In this document: positions 7,909 through 17,970 of the stretch, one piece after another | Numbering within the stretch: position 1 is the first letter of the stretch | How the letters are laid out: the number at the start of each line of letters is the position of its first letter | Source of the DNA: Planctomycetaceae bacterium | GTDB lineage: Bacteria > Planctomycetota > Planctomycetia > Pirellulales > Pirellulaceae | NCBI GenBank assembly: GCA_947463915.1 | Contig: CANHVO010000022.1 | Coordinates: 1 to 37,610 of the forward strand | DNA: 37,610 bases | Direction: 5' to 3' | Translations under genes and position numbers: made by a program | Notes under the pieces: model-generated | The model's input: only the letters and a program-made list of their open reading frames with translations | Told to the model about the DNA's origin: nothing | Databases searched by the model: none

Positions 7909-9042
7909 ATGCGTGCAAAGTCCGTACTGTTACTCGTTATCGCACTTGGCTGCGGTGTCGTTGCGTCTGTCGCAGTTAGTCAAGTTGTGCTCGATCAAAA
8001 GAATAGAGCGGTTGTGCAAACTGCACCGGTTTTGGTCGTCTCCAAGGAGATCTCTGCTGCCACAAAAGTCCCAATGGATAGCTTCCGTTTGGAAGAATGG
8101 CCAATCGACCGAATTCCGATGGGGACCTTGTCCGATCCGAAGATGATTGAGAATAAGTTCACTAAACAACGCTTCTATCCCGGTGAACCGATCATCGAAG
8201 CCAAACTATCTGCCAAGGGGCGTGAATTCACTGTTCCAGAAGGCTATCAAATCTTTGACATACCGGTTAAAGATGAAACCGGCGGTGGTGGTTATATCGG
8301 CCCAGGTGACCACGTCGATGTTTACGGATACATGGACAAAGTCACGCGAGTCAAAGCAGCCAAAAGCGTCAAGGTCATGGAGAATCTCGAAGTTGTCATG
8401 ATCGATGGCGTGGCTGTCGCCGATCCTGAAGCCACCAAACAAAAGAAATCCAGCACCATTCAATTGCTCGTCAAAGACTCACAATACATCGTTCTCGATA
8501 CTGCTTCCAATCTCGGAAAGCTGCGACTCGCGCTTCGCCCGCCAGGAAAGCAAGTAACCAGCAATGTGCCAGATGATGGGGAAAAATTCCTGACATGGCT
8601 CAGCGAATCGGAAGGCGATACAAACCAAAAGCAGATTGTAGAACCCGTCGCGAGCCCCCTTCCTGCACCCGAGGCCGAGAAAGCAGAAAAACATGAAATG
8701 GTCATTGTGTCATCCTCGAAGACGACACTCTACCGATTCAACGAAGGTCAAAGATTGCCCCAAAGGATCGACGGAGATCAATCGCCAGATTCCGTCGACT
8801 CTTTGATCGCTCCTCTAGGTGGATATCAGAGCGGTACTCTTCCAACTTTCCAGCCGAACTTCCGACCACCGGTTTCGTCCAAAGCCTCAAACCAGCCTAC
8901 ATCGGCAGACGCTTCGTCAGGGAACCAATTGATTTCACCGGTAAATCCTCCCAACGCCCCACAATCCAACTTAACTTGGAATCCAGCCTCGGGAAGCTGG
9001 CAGTCTGGGGGGTTTAAGGCAACCTACCCCGATGGAAACTGA
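7909..9042 (+). CDS. cpaB: Tad/Flp pilus assembly protein CpaB (RcpC)
   Basis: A periplasmic component of Tad pili, thought to work with the secretin. From the ATG at 7909 it has 377 residues. A single hydrophobic N-terminal segment (about residues 4-24) is followed by an SAF domain (about 33-100, starting VLVVSKEI and including the YPGEPI motif). A CpaB/RcpC C-terminal domain follows (about 105-215, with GGGYIGPGDHVDVYGY). The last 140 residues are a low-complexity Pro/Ser/Asn-rich tail. An upstream in-frame TTG at 7876 exists, but the ATG has GAGG at a usable distance and leads straight into the signal anchor. It is the first gene of the cpaB-cpaC-cpaE run. Confidence 0.9.
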   Translation: MRAKSVLLLVIALGCGVVASVAVSQVVLDQKNRAVVQTAPVLVVSKEISAATKVPMDSFRLEEWPIDRIPMGTLSDPKMIENKFTKQRFYPGEPIIEAKLSAKGREFTVPEGYQIFDIPVKDETGGGGYIGPGDHVDVYGYMDKVTRVKAAKSVKVMENLEVVMIDGVAVADPEATKQKKSSTIQLLVKDSQYIVLDTASNLGKLRLALRPPGKQVTSNVPDDGEKFLTWLSESEGDTNQKQIVEPVASPLPAPEAEKAEKHEMVIVSSSKTTLYRFNEGQRLPQRIDGDQSPDSVDSLIAPLGGYQSGTLPTFQPNFRPPVSSKASNQPTSADASSGNQLISPVNPPNAPQSNLTWNPASGSWQSGGFKATYPDGN

Positions 9043-9221
9043 TTTCCCGGTAGCATTGTGCCGATTGATAGAGTTGGGTGTAGATCGTTTGCCTTTAGGG
9101 CTTATGACCTAACAATTGACAGCAAAGCCAAGGATGGCTCTGACCTGACCGTTGGACCCCAAAATACTGCCAAATCGGTTGCAGTAGGTTCGAAAAATGT
9201 TCACAGGGAAGTGAAACAGAG

Positions 9222-10796
9222 ATGGGACAGAAAAAGTTCTACCGCGTTCGAATCGCGACATCGCTAGCAATTAGCACGCTTTTTGGTTTTGTGCTTTCTG
9301 GCCCTGCCTATTGCGGTGATGGCGAAAAGATTATTCCATCCGGTAAGCTTGCCATCACCAAGACACAACAGTCGTTGCAAATGGTGGTGACTACTTCTCA
9401 ATACCTTACTTTCCCTCAGCCTATTCTCAAGGCTACCGTTCAAAATGACGCTGCGATCCAAGTCCAAGCGTCCGGGCGCAATGAAGTCTTAGTCTCGGCC
9501 CTTGCCAACGGCGTCGCTCAAATCGATTTGCTGGGAGCCGATGAGCAGGTCTACAACGTACAAGTGGTCGTAACGGGTGACGCTCGTGAGCTCCAAGCGA
9601 TACTCGCTCAGGAGTTCCCATCCGCGACGTTGAATGTTCGTCCCATCCAACAAGCTGTTATCATCTCCGGCCAAGTAACCGCGGATGAACATGTCGCCCA
9701 AGCCGTAGAGATCGCCGAGCAGTACTATCCAACTGTGATCAACAAAATTGAAGTTATCGGTGTTCACACCATCATGCTTCAAACTCAAGTCATGGAAGTT
9801 TCCCGAACGAAACTGCAGCAACTTGGCATCGACTGGTCCATGGGTTTCGGCAATGACTTCGTAACGCAGTCCGCCAGCGGTTTGGTCGGAACCGGAGCTA
9901 CCACAGGGTCCCTTATCAATGCGGGGAACGAGACGATGAAATTTGGCATCGTCGATAACGGTAACAATTTCTTCGGGTTGCTTCGAATGCTGCGACAGAA
10001 GAATTTGGCGAAGGTCATGGCCGATCCAACGGTGGTAGCAATCGATGGCCGGCCAGCTAGTTTCAATTCAGGCGGTGAATTCCCCATCATTGTCCCAGCT
10101 GGCTTAGGGCAGGTAGGTATCGAGTTCCGTGAGTTTGGCACACGATTGGACTTCGTTGCGAAAGTACGCGGAGATAGCCGAATTTGGCTCGAAGTGCGAC
10201 CGACGATCAGTGAAATCGATCCAGGTCGAAGCGTTGTGATTCAGGGAACAAGCATACCAGGCATTCGCAGTCGATTCGTCGATACGGCTGTTGAATTGCG
10301 AGCTGGACAAACACTTGCTCTGGCTGGTCTATTGCAAGTGCGAACAGAATCCGAATCCATTGGTCTGCCAGTTCTTGCCGACCTACCTTACCTCGGTGCA
10401 CTCTTCCGCTCGAATCGCGAAGTGCAAAACGAAGTGGAGTTACTGATCTTGGTTACCCCGAACTTCGCTGGTGCGATGGACGCACATGAAGTACCTCCGG
10501 GCGGACCTGGCTTTAACAGCAACAGTCCGCTTGAGCATGAAGTGTATGGCAAAGGTTACATCGAAGTGCCTCCAGGATGCGCTCCGAATGGAGACTGTCC
10601 TCCTGGATATTGTCCACCGACCAATCCAGATTCAAACTCATCCGACATGCCAACCATCTACAACAACGCCTACGCACCGGCAAGCACGCCAAACGGTGCT
10701 TTGATCAGTGGCCAGCAGCGTGTACCTGGGCCACGTGCGCAGACCGCAACTCCGAACGGTGTGGCGTTGCCTCGAACGACCCCGACCCGCCGATAG
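9222..10796 (+). CDS. cpaC: Tad/Flp pilus secretin CpaC (RcpA)
   Basis: The outer-membrane secretin channel for a Tad pilus, 524 residues. It has a signal peptide (hydrophobic stretch to about residue 30). The N-terminal pilus-formation domain (about 45-110) and a BON-like domain (about 115-175) precede the secretin core (about 185-415). The core carries VPAGLGQVGIEFREFGTRLDF and the C-terminal secretin signature GLPVLADLPYLGALFR, followed by ELLILVTP. A tail of about 100 residues is rich in Pro, Asn, Gly and Cys (PPGCAPNGDCPPGYCPP). The ATG at 9222 follows a GGGAAG stretch. It lies 179 bases after cpaB, a gap with no other gene. Confidence 0.92.
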   Translation: MGQKKFYRVRIATSLAISTLFGFVLSGPAYCGDGEKIIPSGKLAITKTQQSLQMVVTTSQYLTFPQPILKATVQNDAAIQVQASGRNEVLVSALANGVAQIDLLGADEQVYNVQVVVTGDARELQAILAQEFPSATLNVRPIQQAVIISGQVTADEHVAQAVEIAEQYYPTVINKIEVIGVHTIMLQTQVMEVSRTKLQQLGIDWSMGFGNDFVTQSASGLVGTGATTGSLINAGNETMKFGIVDNGNNFFGLLRMLRQKNLAKVMADPTVVAIDGRPASFNSGGEFPIIVPAGLGQVGIEFREFGTRLDFVAKVRGDSRIWLEVRPTISEIDPGRSVVIQGTSIPGIRSRFVDTAVELRAGQTLALAGLLQVRTESESIGLPVLADLPYLGALFRSNREVQNEVELLILVTPNFAGAMDAHEVPPGGPGFNSNSPLEHEVYGKGYIEVPPGCAPNGDCPPGYCPPTNPDSNSSDMPTIYNNAYAPASTPNGALISGQQRVPGPRAQTATPNGVALPRTTPTRR

Positions 10797-10858
10797 TCTG
10801 ATTCAAATGCCCCGCCAGTCATGAACCGACTCCAACGCTTAGCTTGAACTGAATATAA

Positions 10859-12103
10859 ATGAGCAATGTACTAAGAACAGCCATCGTCGACCCGAACGAT
10901 CAGACGCGTGATAGCCTCAAGGCGATGTTGCTTGGCATGGATATTGTGTGGCTCGACGCGGAATGCTCTCGCTATGAGTTTTTCGCCGACGTTGTTGAGC
11001 AGTCAAAACCAGATGCAGCAGTGATATCTCTAGACGGCGGAGCGGATCGCGCGTTGATGTTGATGGAGAAGCTTAGGACAAGCTCACCAGACTGCGTTCT
11101 AATCGCCGTTTCGAAGAGCACCGATGGACAGCTCATCTTGAAGACGATTCGCGCTGGCGCTAAGGAGTTTCTGCCGCTGCCGTGCGATGTCGAGGAATTG
11201 CACGTCGCGCTCGAACGGATCCTCCAGTCGAAGTACGGGAGCGGTGCAGACGGTCGCGCTCGCGGTTGCCGCATGATTGCCGTGGCAGGTGCAACAGGTG
11301 GCGTCGGCTGTACGTCCATAGCGGTCAATATCGGTTGCAATCTTGCGATGCGCCCTGAGAATTCGGTCGCTCTGGTCGATTTGGACTTGGCACTAGGAGA
11401 CGCGGACGTCTTCCTCGATTCGATCCCTGACTATAGCTTGGTTGACGTGACGGAAAACGTCGCTCGATTGGACTTCCATTTGCTTCGCAAGTCGTTGACG
11501 AAGCACTCCTCCGGGCTCTATCTATTGCCTCGGCCTGTTCAATTGCAAGATCTCGAACTGATCACTCCTGAGAGTCTTCGCAAAGTATGTGGTCTTCTGC
11601 GTGCCTCCTTCTCGCACATCGTAGTCGATATTTCGAAGTCTTTTTCGCAGGTGGACCTGACGGCATTAGAACTCTCGAACGAGATCGTACTGATTGTTCA
11701 GCTCGACTTGCCTTGTTTGCGCAATATGGTCCGGCTGCTAATGAGCTTACAACAAATTGAAAGTATTCGGGACAAAGTGAAGGTCGTGGTGAACCGCGTA
11801 GGCTTAGAGAGCGGTCAGATCAGTCTGAAGAAAGCGAAAGAAACTATCGGTCGAGAAGTCTTCTTCCAAATTCCGAACGACTATCGAACCATGGTTGAAA
11901 TGCGAAATAATGGCCAGCCTCTGATTGAGCAGGCGCCCAAAGCAGCCATCACTTTGGCGGTTCAGCAACTCACCGATTTGCTGGCTGGCGCCGAAGTTAT
12001 CACCACAGAAGCAGGTGAAAAACCAGCTCTCGACAAGACTTCGTCGAGTAATTGGATGAACTTCTGGCCGGGTAAGGGCGGAGCAAAAGCCAAGACGAAG
12101 TAG
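10859..12103 (+). CDS. cpaE: Tad pilus assembly protein CpaE/TadZ, MinD/ParA-like, with degenerate P-loop
   Basis: A cytoplasmic protein related to the polar localisation factor of Tad machines, 414 residues. The N-terminal domain (about 5-125) has a response-regulator fold pattern, but Ser stands where the phosphorylated Asp would be (PDAAVISLDG), so it is a pseudo-receiver. The C-terminal domain (about 135-385) is MinD/ParA-like. Its Walker A region reads GATGGVGCTS, so both lysines of the KGGxGKT motif are replaced (T and C), while the Walker A' segment VALVDLDLALGDADVFLD is kept. CpaE/TadZ proteins are known to have unusual Walker A motifs. Nucleotide hydrolysis looks unlikely here. The start is the ATG at 10859, 62 bases after cpaC. 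Confidence 0.88.
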   Translation: MSNVLRTAIVDPNDQTRDSLKAMLLGMDIVWLDAECSRYEFFADVVEQSKPDAAVISLDGGADRALMLMEKLRTSSPDCVLIAVSKSTDGQLILKTIRAGAKEFLPLPCDVEELHVALERILQSKYGSGADGRARGCRMIAVAGATGGVGCTSIAVNIGCNLAMRPENSVALVDLDLALGDADVFLDSIPDYSLVDVTENVARLDFHLLRKSLTKHSSGLYLLPRPVQLQDLELITPESLRKVCGLLRASFSHIVVDISKSFSQVDLTALELSNEIVLIVQLDLPCLRNMVRLLMSLQQIESIRDKVKVVVNRVGLESGQISLKKAKETIGREVFFQIPNDYRTMVEMRNNGQPLIEQAPKAAITLAVQQLTDLLAGAEVITTEAGEKPALDKTSSSNWMNFWPGKGGAKAKTK

Positions 12104-12312
12104 CCCAAAGTGCCCTTCACCTGCCGAGTGGAGGCTAGAAAATGTCTCTGCTCTCATGCGAATGGTGTTCGCCGCGGTTCTCGACGGGTGTTGCGTTTGC
12201 TTGGCAACCGGAGCTAACGTCCAATGACACTCATGTTCGGTTTTTTTTGCTGTAGCGGCGGGGCGCGAACCCTGCCCCTCGCATCTTCTAGGCAACGCTG
12301 TGATCTAGGCGA

Positions 12313-12437
12313 CGCTGTGAAGCATTTTGTAGCGAAACTCGTCAAGAGTTTCGGTGGTTTATGCAATGCAGTCGAAAGTCTTGACGGCTTTCGCTAAAGA
12401 AAAGCCTGTTTTCAGTAGAGGAAAATGCTTCACAGCG
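12313..12437. repeat. Outer inverted repeat around the double hairpin
   Basis: CGCTGTGAAGCATTTT (12313-12328) recurs inverted in the stretch ending at 12437, enclosing the 69-bp element. Further short units (ACGCTGTGA, CAGCGTTCCCTTCTA) are repeated on both sides. This makes a composite palindromic block in the 600-base gap before metH. Confidence 0.6.
12329..12397 (+). repeat. 69-bp REP/BIME-like double hairpin, copy 1
   Basis: Two hairpins (CGAAACTC/GAGTTTCG and CGAAAGTC/GGCTTTCG) are separated by a 15-base spacer and start with GTAG. This copy has CTAA where the other full copies end in CTAC. The layout, GTAG next to a short palindrome with an inverted partner, is that of REP elements arranged as a BIME. 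Confidence 0.75.
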
Positions 12438-12706
12438 TTCCCTTCTAATAACAGCGTTCCCTTCTAGGGAAGAAGGGCTCGGGGGAGGTGTTTTGATTTG
12501 GTTTGCAAGCAGTTTCGTTTGGAACAATTCTTCCGGCGGTTCTAGGTGTGATGGTTATCGAGCCGAGTGCGGTTGACAATGCTCACTACAAAATCGGATG
12601 AAATCCAGGAATTCTCTAGCTTCCTGTGAACTCGACTTTGATGAAATGCTTCGGTAAGTAGAATGATAGGCAATGGTTTTATAAGGTTCAAAGGTTAGGA
12701 AATCGA

Positions 12707-15700
12707 ATGGCGACGCGGGCACAATCAGACACAGAAGCTCTACTACGAGAACTCATGGAGCAACGTGTACTGTTGCTAGACGGCTCGATGGGCGCCCTCA
12801 TTTTTCAAAAAAAACTGCCAGAAGCTGCGATTCGAGGCGAACGTTTCAAGGACCACCCCGCCGATCTCTCCAAAGCCACCGATTTATTGGTTTTGACGCA
12901 ACCCGATGTGATTCGGAGCATCCATGCCGAATACCTGGCTGCCGGCTCCGACATCATCGAAACGAATACATTCAACGCCAGCTTGATCGGCTTAGCCGAA
13001 AACAAACTCTCGGACTTCGCCTACGAGATCTCCAAAACGGGAGCCGAAGTGGCTCGTTCCGCCGTCGAAGCCCATCTGAAAACCGATCCATCGAAGCCGC
13101 GATTCGTGGCTGGAAGCATCGGGCCGACCGCTGTCCAACTTTCTATGAATGCGAAGGGTGACCCTGCAACTCGACCATTCAGTTTCGAACAGATGGTTGC
13201 TAGTTACGAAGTCAACGTAAATGGCTTGCTCGATGGTGGCGTAGATATCCTGTTGCCAGAAACATCGTTCGATACGTTGAACTTCAAAGCATGTTTGCTC
13301 GCGATCGAAAATGTGTTCGCCAAGCGTGGTCGTCGTTGGCCGACCATGCTGTCCGCCACGGTCTTCGAAGGGGGGGTTACTCTTACAGGCCAACAACTAG
13401 AAGCGTTCTGGATCGCTGTGTCGCACTTCCCAATGCTTAGCGTCGGTTTGAACTGCGGATTGGGCGGCGATCGTATGCGCCCTTATTTGGAACGCTTGGC
13501 AAATGTGGCAGATTCAGCCATCAGTTGCTATCCCAACGCGGGATTGCCTAACGAAATGGGAGAGTTCGATGAAACTCCTTCCAAGATGGCTGGCTTTGTT
13601 CGCGACTTTGCAACTCAAGGCTGGGTCAACATCGTTGGCGGTTGTTGCGGAAGCACGCCAGCCCACATCAAGGCAATCGGAGAAGCTGTCGCTGGAGTGA
13701 AGCCCCGTAAAGCCCAGGAGAGTAAGCGATCGACTCAGTATGCAGGCAACGAACCTTTTGTTTTCCGAAAAGACAATCCGTTCGTCATGGTCGGCGAACG
13801 CACCAATGTTACCGGTTCCAAGAAGTTTGCACGCTTGATCAAGGAAGGCAAATTTGAAGATGCGATTCGGGTTGCCAAAGCCCAAGTGGACGGCGGTGCG
13901 AACGTCATCGACGTCAACATGGACGAAGGAATGCTCGACGGTGCTGCCGCGATGAGTACGTTCCTCAATCTCATCGCACACGAAGCGGATATCGCCAAAG
14001 TTCCGTTGATGGTCGATAGCTCCAAGTGGGAAATCCTCGAGGTTGGCATTCGCCACTCGCCTGGCAAGCCCATCGTGAATTCGATCAGCCTCAAAGAGGG
14101 TGAAACCGAGTTTCTTCGAAAAGCCAAGTTCATTCAACAGCACGGCGCTGCCGCGGTTGTAATGGCGTTTGACGAACAAGGCCAAGCCGCTGACTATGAA
14201 AACAAAGTCCGCATCTGCAAACGAGCCTACAAGTTGCTGACCGAAAACGGCTTCCCAGCCGAAGATATCGTATTCGACCCAAACATCCTGACCGTCGGGA
14301 CAGGCTTGCCCGAACATGCCAATTACGCCGTCGACTTTATCGAAGCTGTTCGAACGATCAAAAAAGAATGCCCTGGCGCAAAGACGAGCGGTGGTGTAAG
14401 CAATGTTTCCTTCTCCTTCCGCGGCAACAATACGGTTCGCGAATCGATGAACGCAGTCTTCCTCTACCATGCCATCAAAGCTGGCTTGGACATGGGGATT
14501 GTCAATCCGGAAATGCTCGAGGTGTACGACGAAATCGAACCGGAACTTCGCGATCGCGTCGAAGATGTCTTGCTCAATCGACGCCCAGATGCAACCGAAC
14601 GACTCATCGATTTCGCTGAAACAGTCAAAGCCAAAGACAAAGGCCCAGTCAAGGTTGACGCATGGCGTGAGCTACCCGTCGAAGAGCGACTCAAGCATGC
14701 GCTGCTCAAGGGCATTTCGGACCATATCGCCGCCGATACAGAAGAAGCGCGCGTCAAATACGGCCGTCCACTCAAAGTCATCGAAGGACCACTGATGGAC
14801 GCCATGAACCTCATCGGAGACTTGTTCGGACAGGGGAAAATGTTCTTGCCACAGGTAGTCAAATCGGCTGCGGTAATGAAAAAGAGCGTGGCCTACCTTA
14901 CTCCCTTCATGGAAGAGGAAAAGAAACTTGCTGGGAATACAGGTGGCCACACCAGCCGCGGAAAAGTCCTACTAGCGACAGTCAAAGGAGACGTTCACGA
15001 TATCGGCAAGAACATTGTCGGAACAGTTCTGGCTTGCAATGACTTCGAAGTCATCGATCTCGGTGTACTCGTCCCATGTGAAAAGATTCTGGCCGAGGCC
15101 AAGAAGCACGGTGCCCAAGTTATTGGACTTTCAGGACTCATCACCCCGTCGTTGGACGAAATGGTTCATGTAGCCAAAGAAATGCAACGAGAGGGGTTCA
15201 CCATCCCGCTTTTGATCGGCGGCGCGACAACCAGTTCAAAACATACGGCAGTCAAGATTGCTCAGCACTACCATCAAGAGGTAGTCCACGTACTCGATGC
15301 TTCGCGCAGTGTGCCAGTCGTTGAGAAGTTGGTCAATCCAGAATCTCGCAAGGATTTTGCGGTCGAAATCAAAGCCAAGCAAGACGAAGAGAGAGCGAGT
15401 TTTGCGATGCGCCGCGATCGAAAGTTTGTCGATTTCGCAGATGCTCAACAGCGAAAGTTTTCAATCAACTGGGAATCCTACGAAGCTCCCAAGCCAGCAT
15501 TTGTTGGCGTACGCGAGATCGAAGCCACCGTCGCCCAGTTACGTCCATACATCGATTGGTCTCCGTTCTTCATGACGTGGGAACTCAAGGGCAAGTTTCC
15601 AAAAATATTCGAAGATAGTTACGTCGGCGAGATTGCCAAAGAACTGTACAACGACGCTCAAGCAGTCCTGGATAGCTTCGAAAAGGATCCGTCCATCGCA

Positions 15701-16387
15701 CTCAGGGGTGTCTACGGTTTCTTTCCAGCAAAGAGCCTTGGCGACACGGTTGTTCTCTATTCCGACGACAGTCAGTCTGAGGAGATCGCTCGCTTCGAAA
15801 TGTTGCGACAGCAGTGGGAACGCGTTGGCCAAAGTTCGTTCCGAAGTTTGGCCGACTACGTATCCTCGAATGGCAAGCCAGACTACATCGGCGCGTTTGC
15901 CATCACTGCCGGCCACGGCGTCGACGACATTGCCAAAAAGCTTCGTGAGGAAATGGAAGATGGCAAGGCTATTCTCGTCCAAGCGTGTGCAGACCGATTG
16001 GCCGAGGCGTTTGCCGAAATGCTTCACCAAAAAGTACGAGCCGAATGGGGCATCCAAGAGAGCCTTACCAACGACGATCTCATCGAAGAAAAGTATCAAG
16101 GAATTCGTCCAGCCGCAGGCTACCCGTCCTGTCCTGACCATACCGAAAAGGCAACCTTATGGAAGCTGCTCGATGTCGAGGAGCGAGCGGGTATAAGTTT
16201 GACCGAGAGCTTCGCCATGTGGCCAGCAGCATCGGTCAGCGGTTTGTATTTCTCGAATCCCGAAGCGAGATACTTTGCTGTCGATCAGATCACGCGTGAT
16301 CAAGTCGAGGACTACGCAAAACGCAAAGGCTGGCCAATATCCACAGCGGAGCGTTGGCTGGCACCAAACTTAGGTTACGACGCGTAA
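12707..16387 (+). CDS. metH: Cobalamin-dependent methionine synthase
   Basis: Transfers a methyl group from methyltetrahydrofolate to homocysteine through cobalamin, in the cytoplasm. It has 1226 residues, essentially the length of the E. coli enzyme. The homocysteine-binding domain (1-320) has zinc ligands in GLNCGLGG (about 248) and GGCCGS (about 311-312). The pterin-binding domain spans about 350-620. The cobalamin domain has a four-helix cap and the [11 protein letters not shown] motif (about 762-772, with the axial His near 764). The C-terminal AdoMet-dependent reactivation domain (about 910-1226) includes [12 protein letters not shown]. The ATG at 12707 has TAGGA eight bases upstream. 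All four modules are intact. No B12 riboswitch was recognised upstream. Confidence 0.97.
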   Translation: MATRAQSDTEALLRELMEQRVLLLDGSMGALIFQKKLPEAAIRGERFKDHPADLSKATDLLVLTQPDVIRSIHAEYLAAGSDIIETNTFNASLIGLAENKLSDFAYEISKTGAEVARSAVEAHLKTDPSKPRFVAGSIGPTAVQLSMNAKGDPATRPFSFEQMVASYEVNVNGLLDGGVDILLPETSFDTLNFKACLLAIENVFAKRGRRWPTMLSATVFEGGVTLTGQQLEAFWIAVSHFPMLSVGLNCGLGGDRMRPYLERLANVADSAISCYPNAGLPNEMGEFDETPSKMAGFVRDFATQGWVNIVGGCCGSTPAHIKAIGEAVAGVKPRKAQESKRSTQYAGNEPFVFRKDNPFVMVGERTNVTGSKKFARLIKEGKFEDAIRVAKAQVDGGANVIDVNMDEGMLDGAAAMSTFLNLIAHEADIAKVPLMVDSSKWEILEVGIRHSPGKPIVNSISLKEGETEFLRKAKFIQQHGAAAVVMAFDEQGQAADYENKVRICKRAYKLLTENGFPAEDIVFDPNILTVGTGLPEHANYAVDFIEAVRTIKKECPGAKTSGGVSNVSFSFRGNNTVRESMNAVFLYHAIKAGLDMGIVNPEMLEVYDEIEPELRDRVEDVLLNRRPDATERLIDFAETVKAKDKGPVKVDAWRELPVEERLKHALLKGISDHIAADTEEARVKYGRPLKVIEGPLMDAMNLIGDLFGQGKMFLPQVVKSAAVMKKSVAYLTPFMEEEKKLAGNTGGHTSRGKVLLATVKGDVHDIGKNIVGTVLACNDFEVIDLGVLVPCEKILAEAKKHGAQVIGLSGLITPSLDEMVHVAKEMQREGFTIPLLIGGATTSSKHTAVKIAQHYHQEVVHVLDASRSVPVVEKLVNPESRKDFAVEIKAKQDEERASFAMRRDRKFVDFADAQQRKFSINWESYEAPKPAFVGVREIEATVAQLRPYIDWSPFFMTWELKGKFPKIFEDSYVGEIAKELYNDAQAVLDSFEKDPSIALRGVYGFFPAKSLGDTVVLYSDDSQSEEIARFEMLRQQWERVGQSSFRSLADYVSSNGKPDYIGAFAITAGHGVDDIAKKLREEMEDGKAILVQACADRLAEAFAEMLHQKVRAEWGIQESLTNDDLIEEKYQGIRPAAGYPSCPDHTEKATLWKLLDVEERAGISLTESFAMWPAASVSGLYFSNPEARYFAVDQITRDQVEDYAKRKGWPISTAERWLAPNLGYDA

Positions 16388-16418
16388 GCAATTGGGTGAT
16401 AAGTTTTTGTTGCATTGC

Positions 16419-16487
16419 GTAGCGAAACTCCACAAGAGTTTCGGTCATTTAGTCAATGCAACCGAAAGTCTTGACGACTTTCGCTAC
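16419..16487 (+). repeat. 69-bp REP/BIME-like double hairpin, copy 2
   Basis: A full copy with GTAG at the left and CTAC at the right outer ends, and two stems (GAAACTC/GAGTTTC, CGAAAGTC/GACTTTCG). It sits between the converging ends of metH and the TAXI-type gene, with TTTTTGT before it and ACAAAAA after it, so it may serve both genes as a bidirectional terminator. Confidence 0.78.
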
Positions 16488-16496
16488 ACAAAAACA

Positions 16497-17966
16497 CTAC
16501 GCATTTGGCGACGCGTTTTGCGAGTTGGCTCGAGATTGCTCTAGCCAAATCTCTTCAACCGTGTGATGTTGGGATGCAGCAATTTCCTCGATATTTTCTC
16601 GCTGGTGCAATATCAGCCTCGTCAATTGGTTGCGTGCATCGTTGACCAACGCTAGAAAACCATGGATCAGTCCTTCGCCCTCTAGCTTTCCAGCAGCAAA
16701 CTTGCCGACCGCTTCCGACTTGAGCGCCGCAAGCTCTCGTTGCAAACGAATCAACGTTGCCAAATCAAGCTGAGAGGCCAACTCGTTTCGCATTGATTCG
16801 TCTTCGATGGCAATAACTCGCGCCATGTAACTCGCAAAGCTTGCTTCACGTCTTCGGCGGCTCGCCCGCAGATACCATTGCACCACAAAGAATGCCCCAC
16901 CAGCGACTGTTGCTACGATCGCAAGAACTTTTTCTAGGTAATCGACCGCGTCGCCGGCGATAATGGGTTTGTTCCTTTGACGATAAAGTTCGGCGCCAGG
17001 ATGCAATGGAAATTCCGTTGGCAACTCCAAAATACTTGCGTCGATCGCTGGACGCTCCGCCTTGATGAGATTCGAACGATAGAGACACTCAAGAAGTCGT
17101 TTGACCTGATCGCCACGAATGCGTTCGTGAGCAACCAACAGCAGTCGAGTGCCGATCGTTTCAAGGGGTTGCGAGGGTGAGGCAGGTTCGACGCTATACG
17201 TAAAGGCGGGAATCGTTGTCGTGTAGATATGTTGCTTGTCCACGGCGCCAGCGGTAGGCTCCGATCCAAGATCCAAGAACGCTTCTAAACAAATCGCTTC
17301 ACCGAACCTAAGCGGCACAAGCTTGTACTGGTGCTTGTCGGTCAAAAAATCCGCAATCGGCGAAGGCAAGGTCGAGACAGTAAAAACCGCATCGGGTAGC
17401 TCCTCGGAACTCAACTTCATGATCTCGGAGTACCCTAGCGAATTTGCTTGGTATTTTGCTTCTCCTCCTCTGTTAGCCGCCCCGAGCCCCGCAAACTGCA
17501 AGACCTCAGATGCAAGCGAGGAGGTACCGCTCCCCGTCGCGCCCAAGTTGACTTTTCGCCCAGCAAGCTGGGATAGTCCTTTCTGACTGATGAGCTCAGC
17601 GAGTTCCGACTTGACCAGCAAGTGCAACGGCTCGATATGCAGAGCACTGATTTGCCGGATAGGCGAATCGGACTCCATCACAAGCCCACCTTGAACCAAC
17701 GCAATATCAAACTCCCCTTCGCTCAATCGCTCCAACGCATCCTCAGATCCATCGGTCGGTGCCACCGAGAGTTGAATTCCCGACTTGGCAGCTTCCCGAG
17801 AAAACTCAGTTGCCAGCCGATGTCGCAATCCAGATTCATCACCCGCGGTAAACCTCAACCTAAGCTCAGGCTCTTTCCCAACACCTCCCAAACCAAGGTA
17901 AAGCCCCATTACGACCATCAACATCGCGATGGCGAGCAAGAAAAGTTCTTTCGAGTTTCGCGGCAT
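16497..17966 (-). CDS. Membrane-anchored TAXI-type solute-binding protein
   Basis: An N-terminal membrane segment (about residues 7-27) precedes a TAXI-family periplasmic binding domain (about 33-320), with DIALVQGG, a conserved SGTSSLASEVL stretch and YSEIMKLS. A second membrane helix (about 345-365) follows, then an Arg-rich stop-transfer and a charged, helix-rich cytoplasmic tail of about 120 residues. TAXI proteins normally feed TRAP permeases and have no second membrane helix or tail. No TRAP permease is nearby. The ATG at 17966 is four bases after the PiT stop; an in-frame TTG at 17978 would overlap that gene. The pairing suggests a joint function with the transporter, perhaps sensing, but this is inference. 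Confidence 0.78.
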   Translation of the reverse strand: MPRNSKELFLLAIAMLMVVMGLYLGLGGVGKEPELRLRFTAGDESGLRHRLATEFSREAAKSGIQLSVAPTDGSEDALERLSEGEFDIALVQGGLVMESDSPIRQISALHIEPLHLLVKSELAELISQKGLSQLAGRKVNLGATGSGTSSLASEVLQFAGLGAANRGGEAKYQANSLGYSEIMKLSSEELPDAVFTVSTLPSPIADFLTDKHQYKLVPLRFGEAICLEAFLDLGSEPTAGAVDKQHIYTTTIPAFTYSVEPASPSQPLETIGTRLLLVAHERIRGDQVKRLLECLYRSNLIKAERPAIDASILELPTEFPLHPGAELYRQRNKPIIAGDAVDYLEKVLAIVATVAGGAFFVVQWYLRASRRRREASFASYMARVIAIEDESMRNELASQLDLATLIRLQRELAALKSEAVGKFAAGKLEGEGLIHGFLALVNDARNQLTRLILHQRENIEEIAASQHHTVEEIWLEQSRANSQNASPNA

Positions 17967-17970
17967 TGCA

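Noticed and set aside
7661-8146. Open frame overlapping the start of cpaB in another frame
   Set aside because: It overlaps the clearly coding cpaB, has no recognisable domain, and its first part lies in palindromic intergenic DNA.
12104-12706. Cobalamin or SAM riboswitch before metH
   Set aside because: No B12-box or SAM-type conserved core could be recognised by eye. The folded structures present are repeats found elsewhere in the window.
13514-14470. A 318-codon open frame on the minus strand inside metH
   Set aside because: It lies wholly antisense to a fully conserved metH. Its product has no family pattern and is explained by codon bias of the real gene.
15539-16141. A 200-codon open frame on the minus strand inside metH
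   Set aside because: Antisense shadow of the metH reactivation domain.
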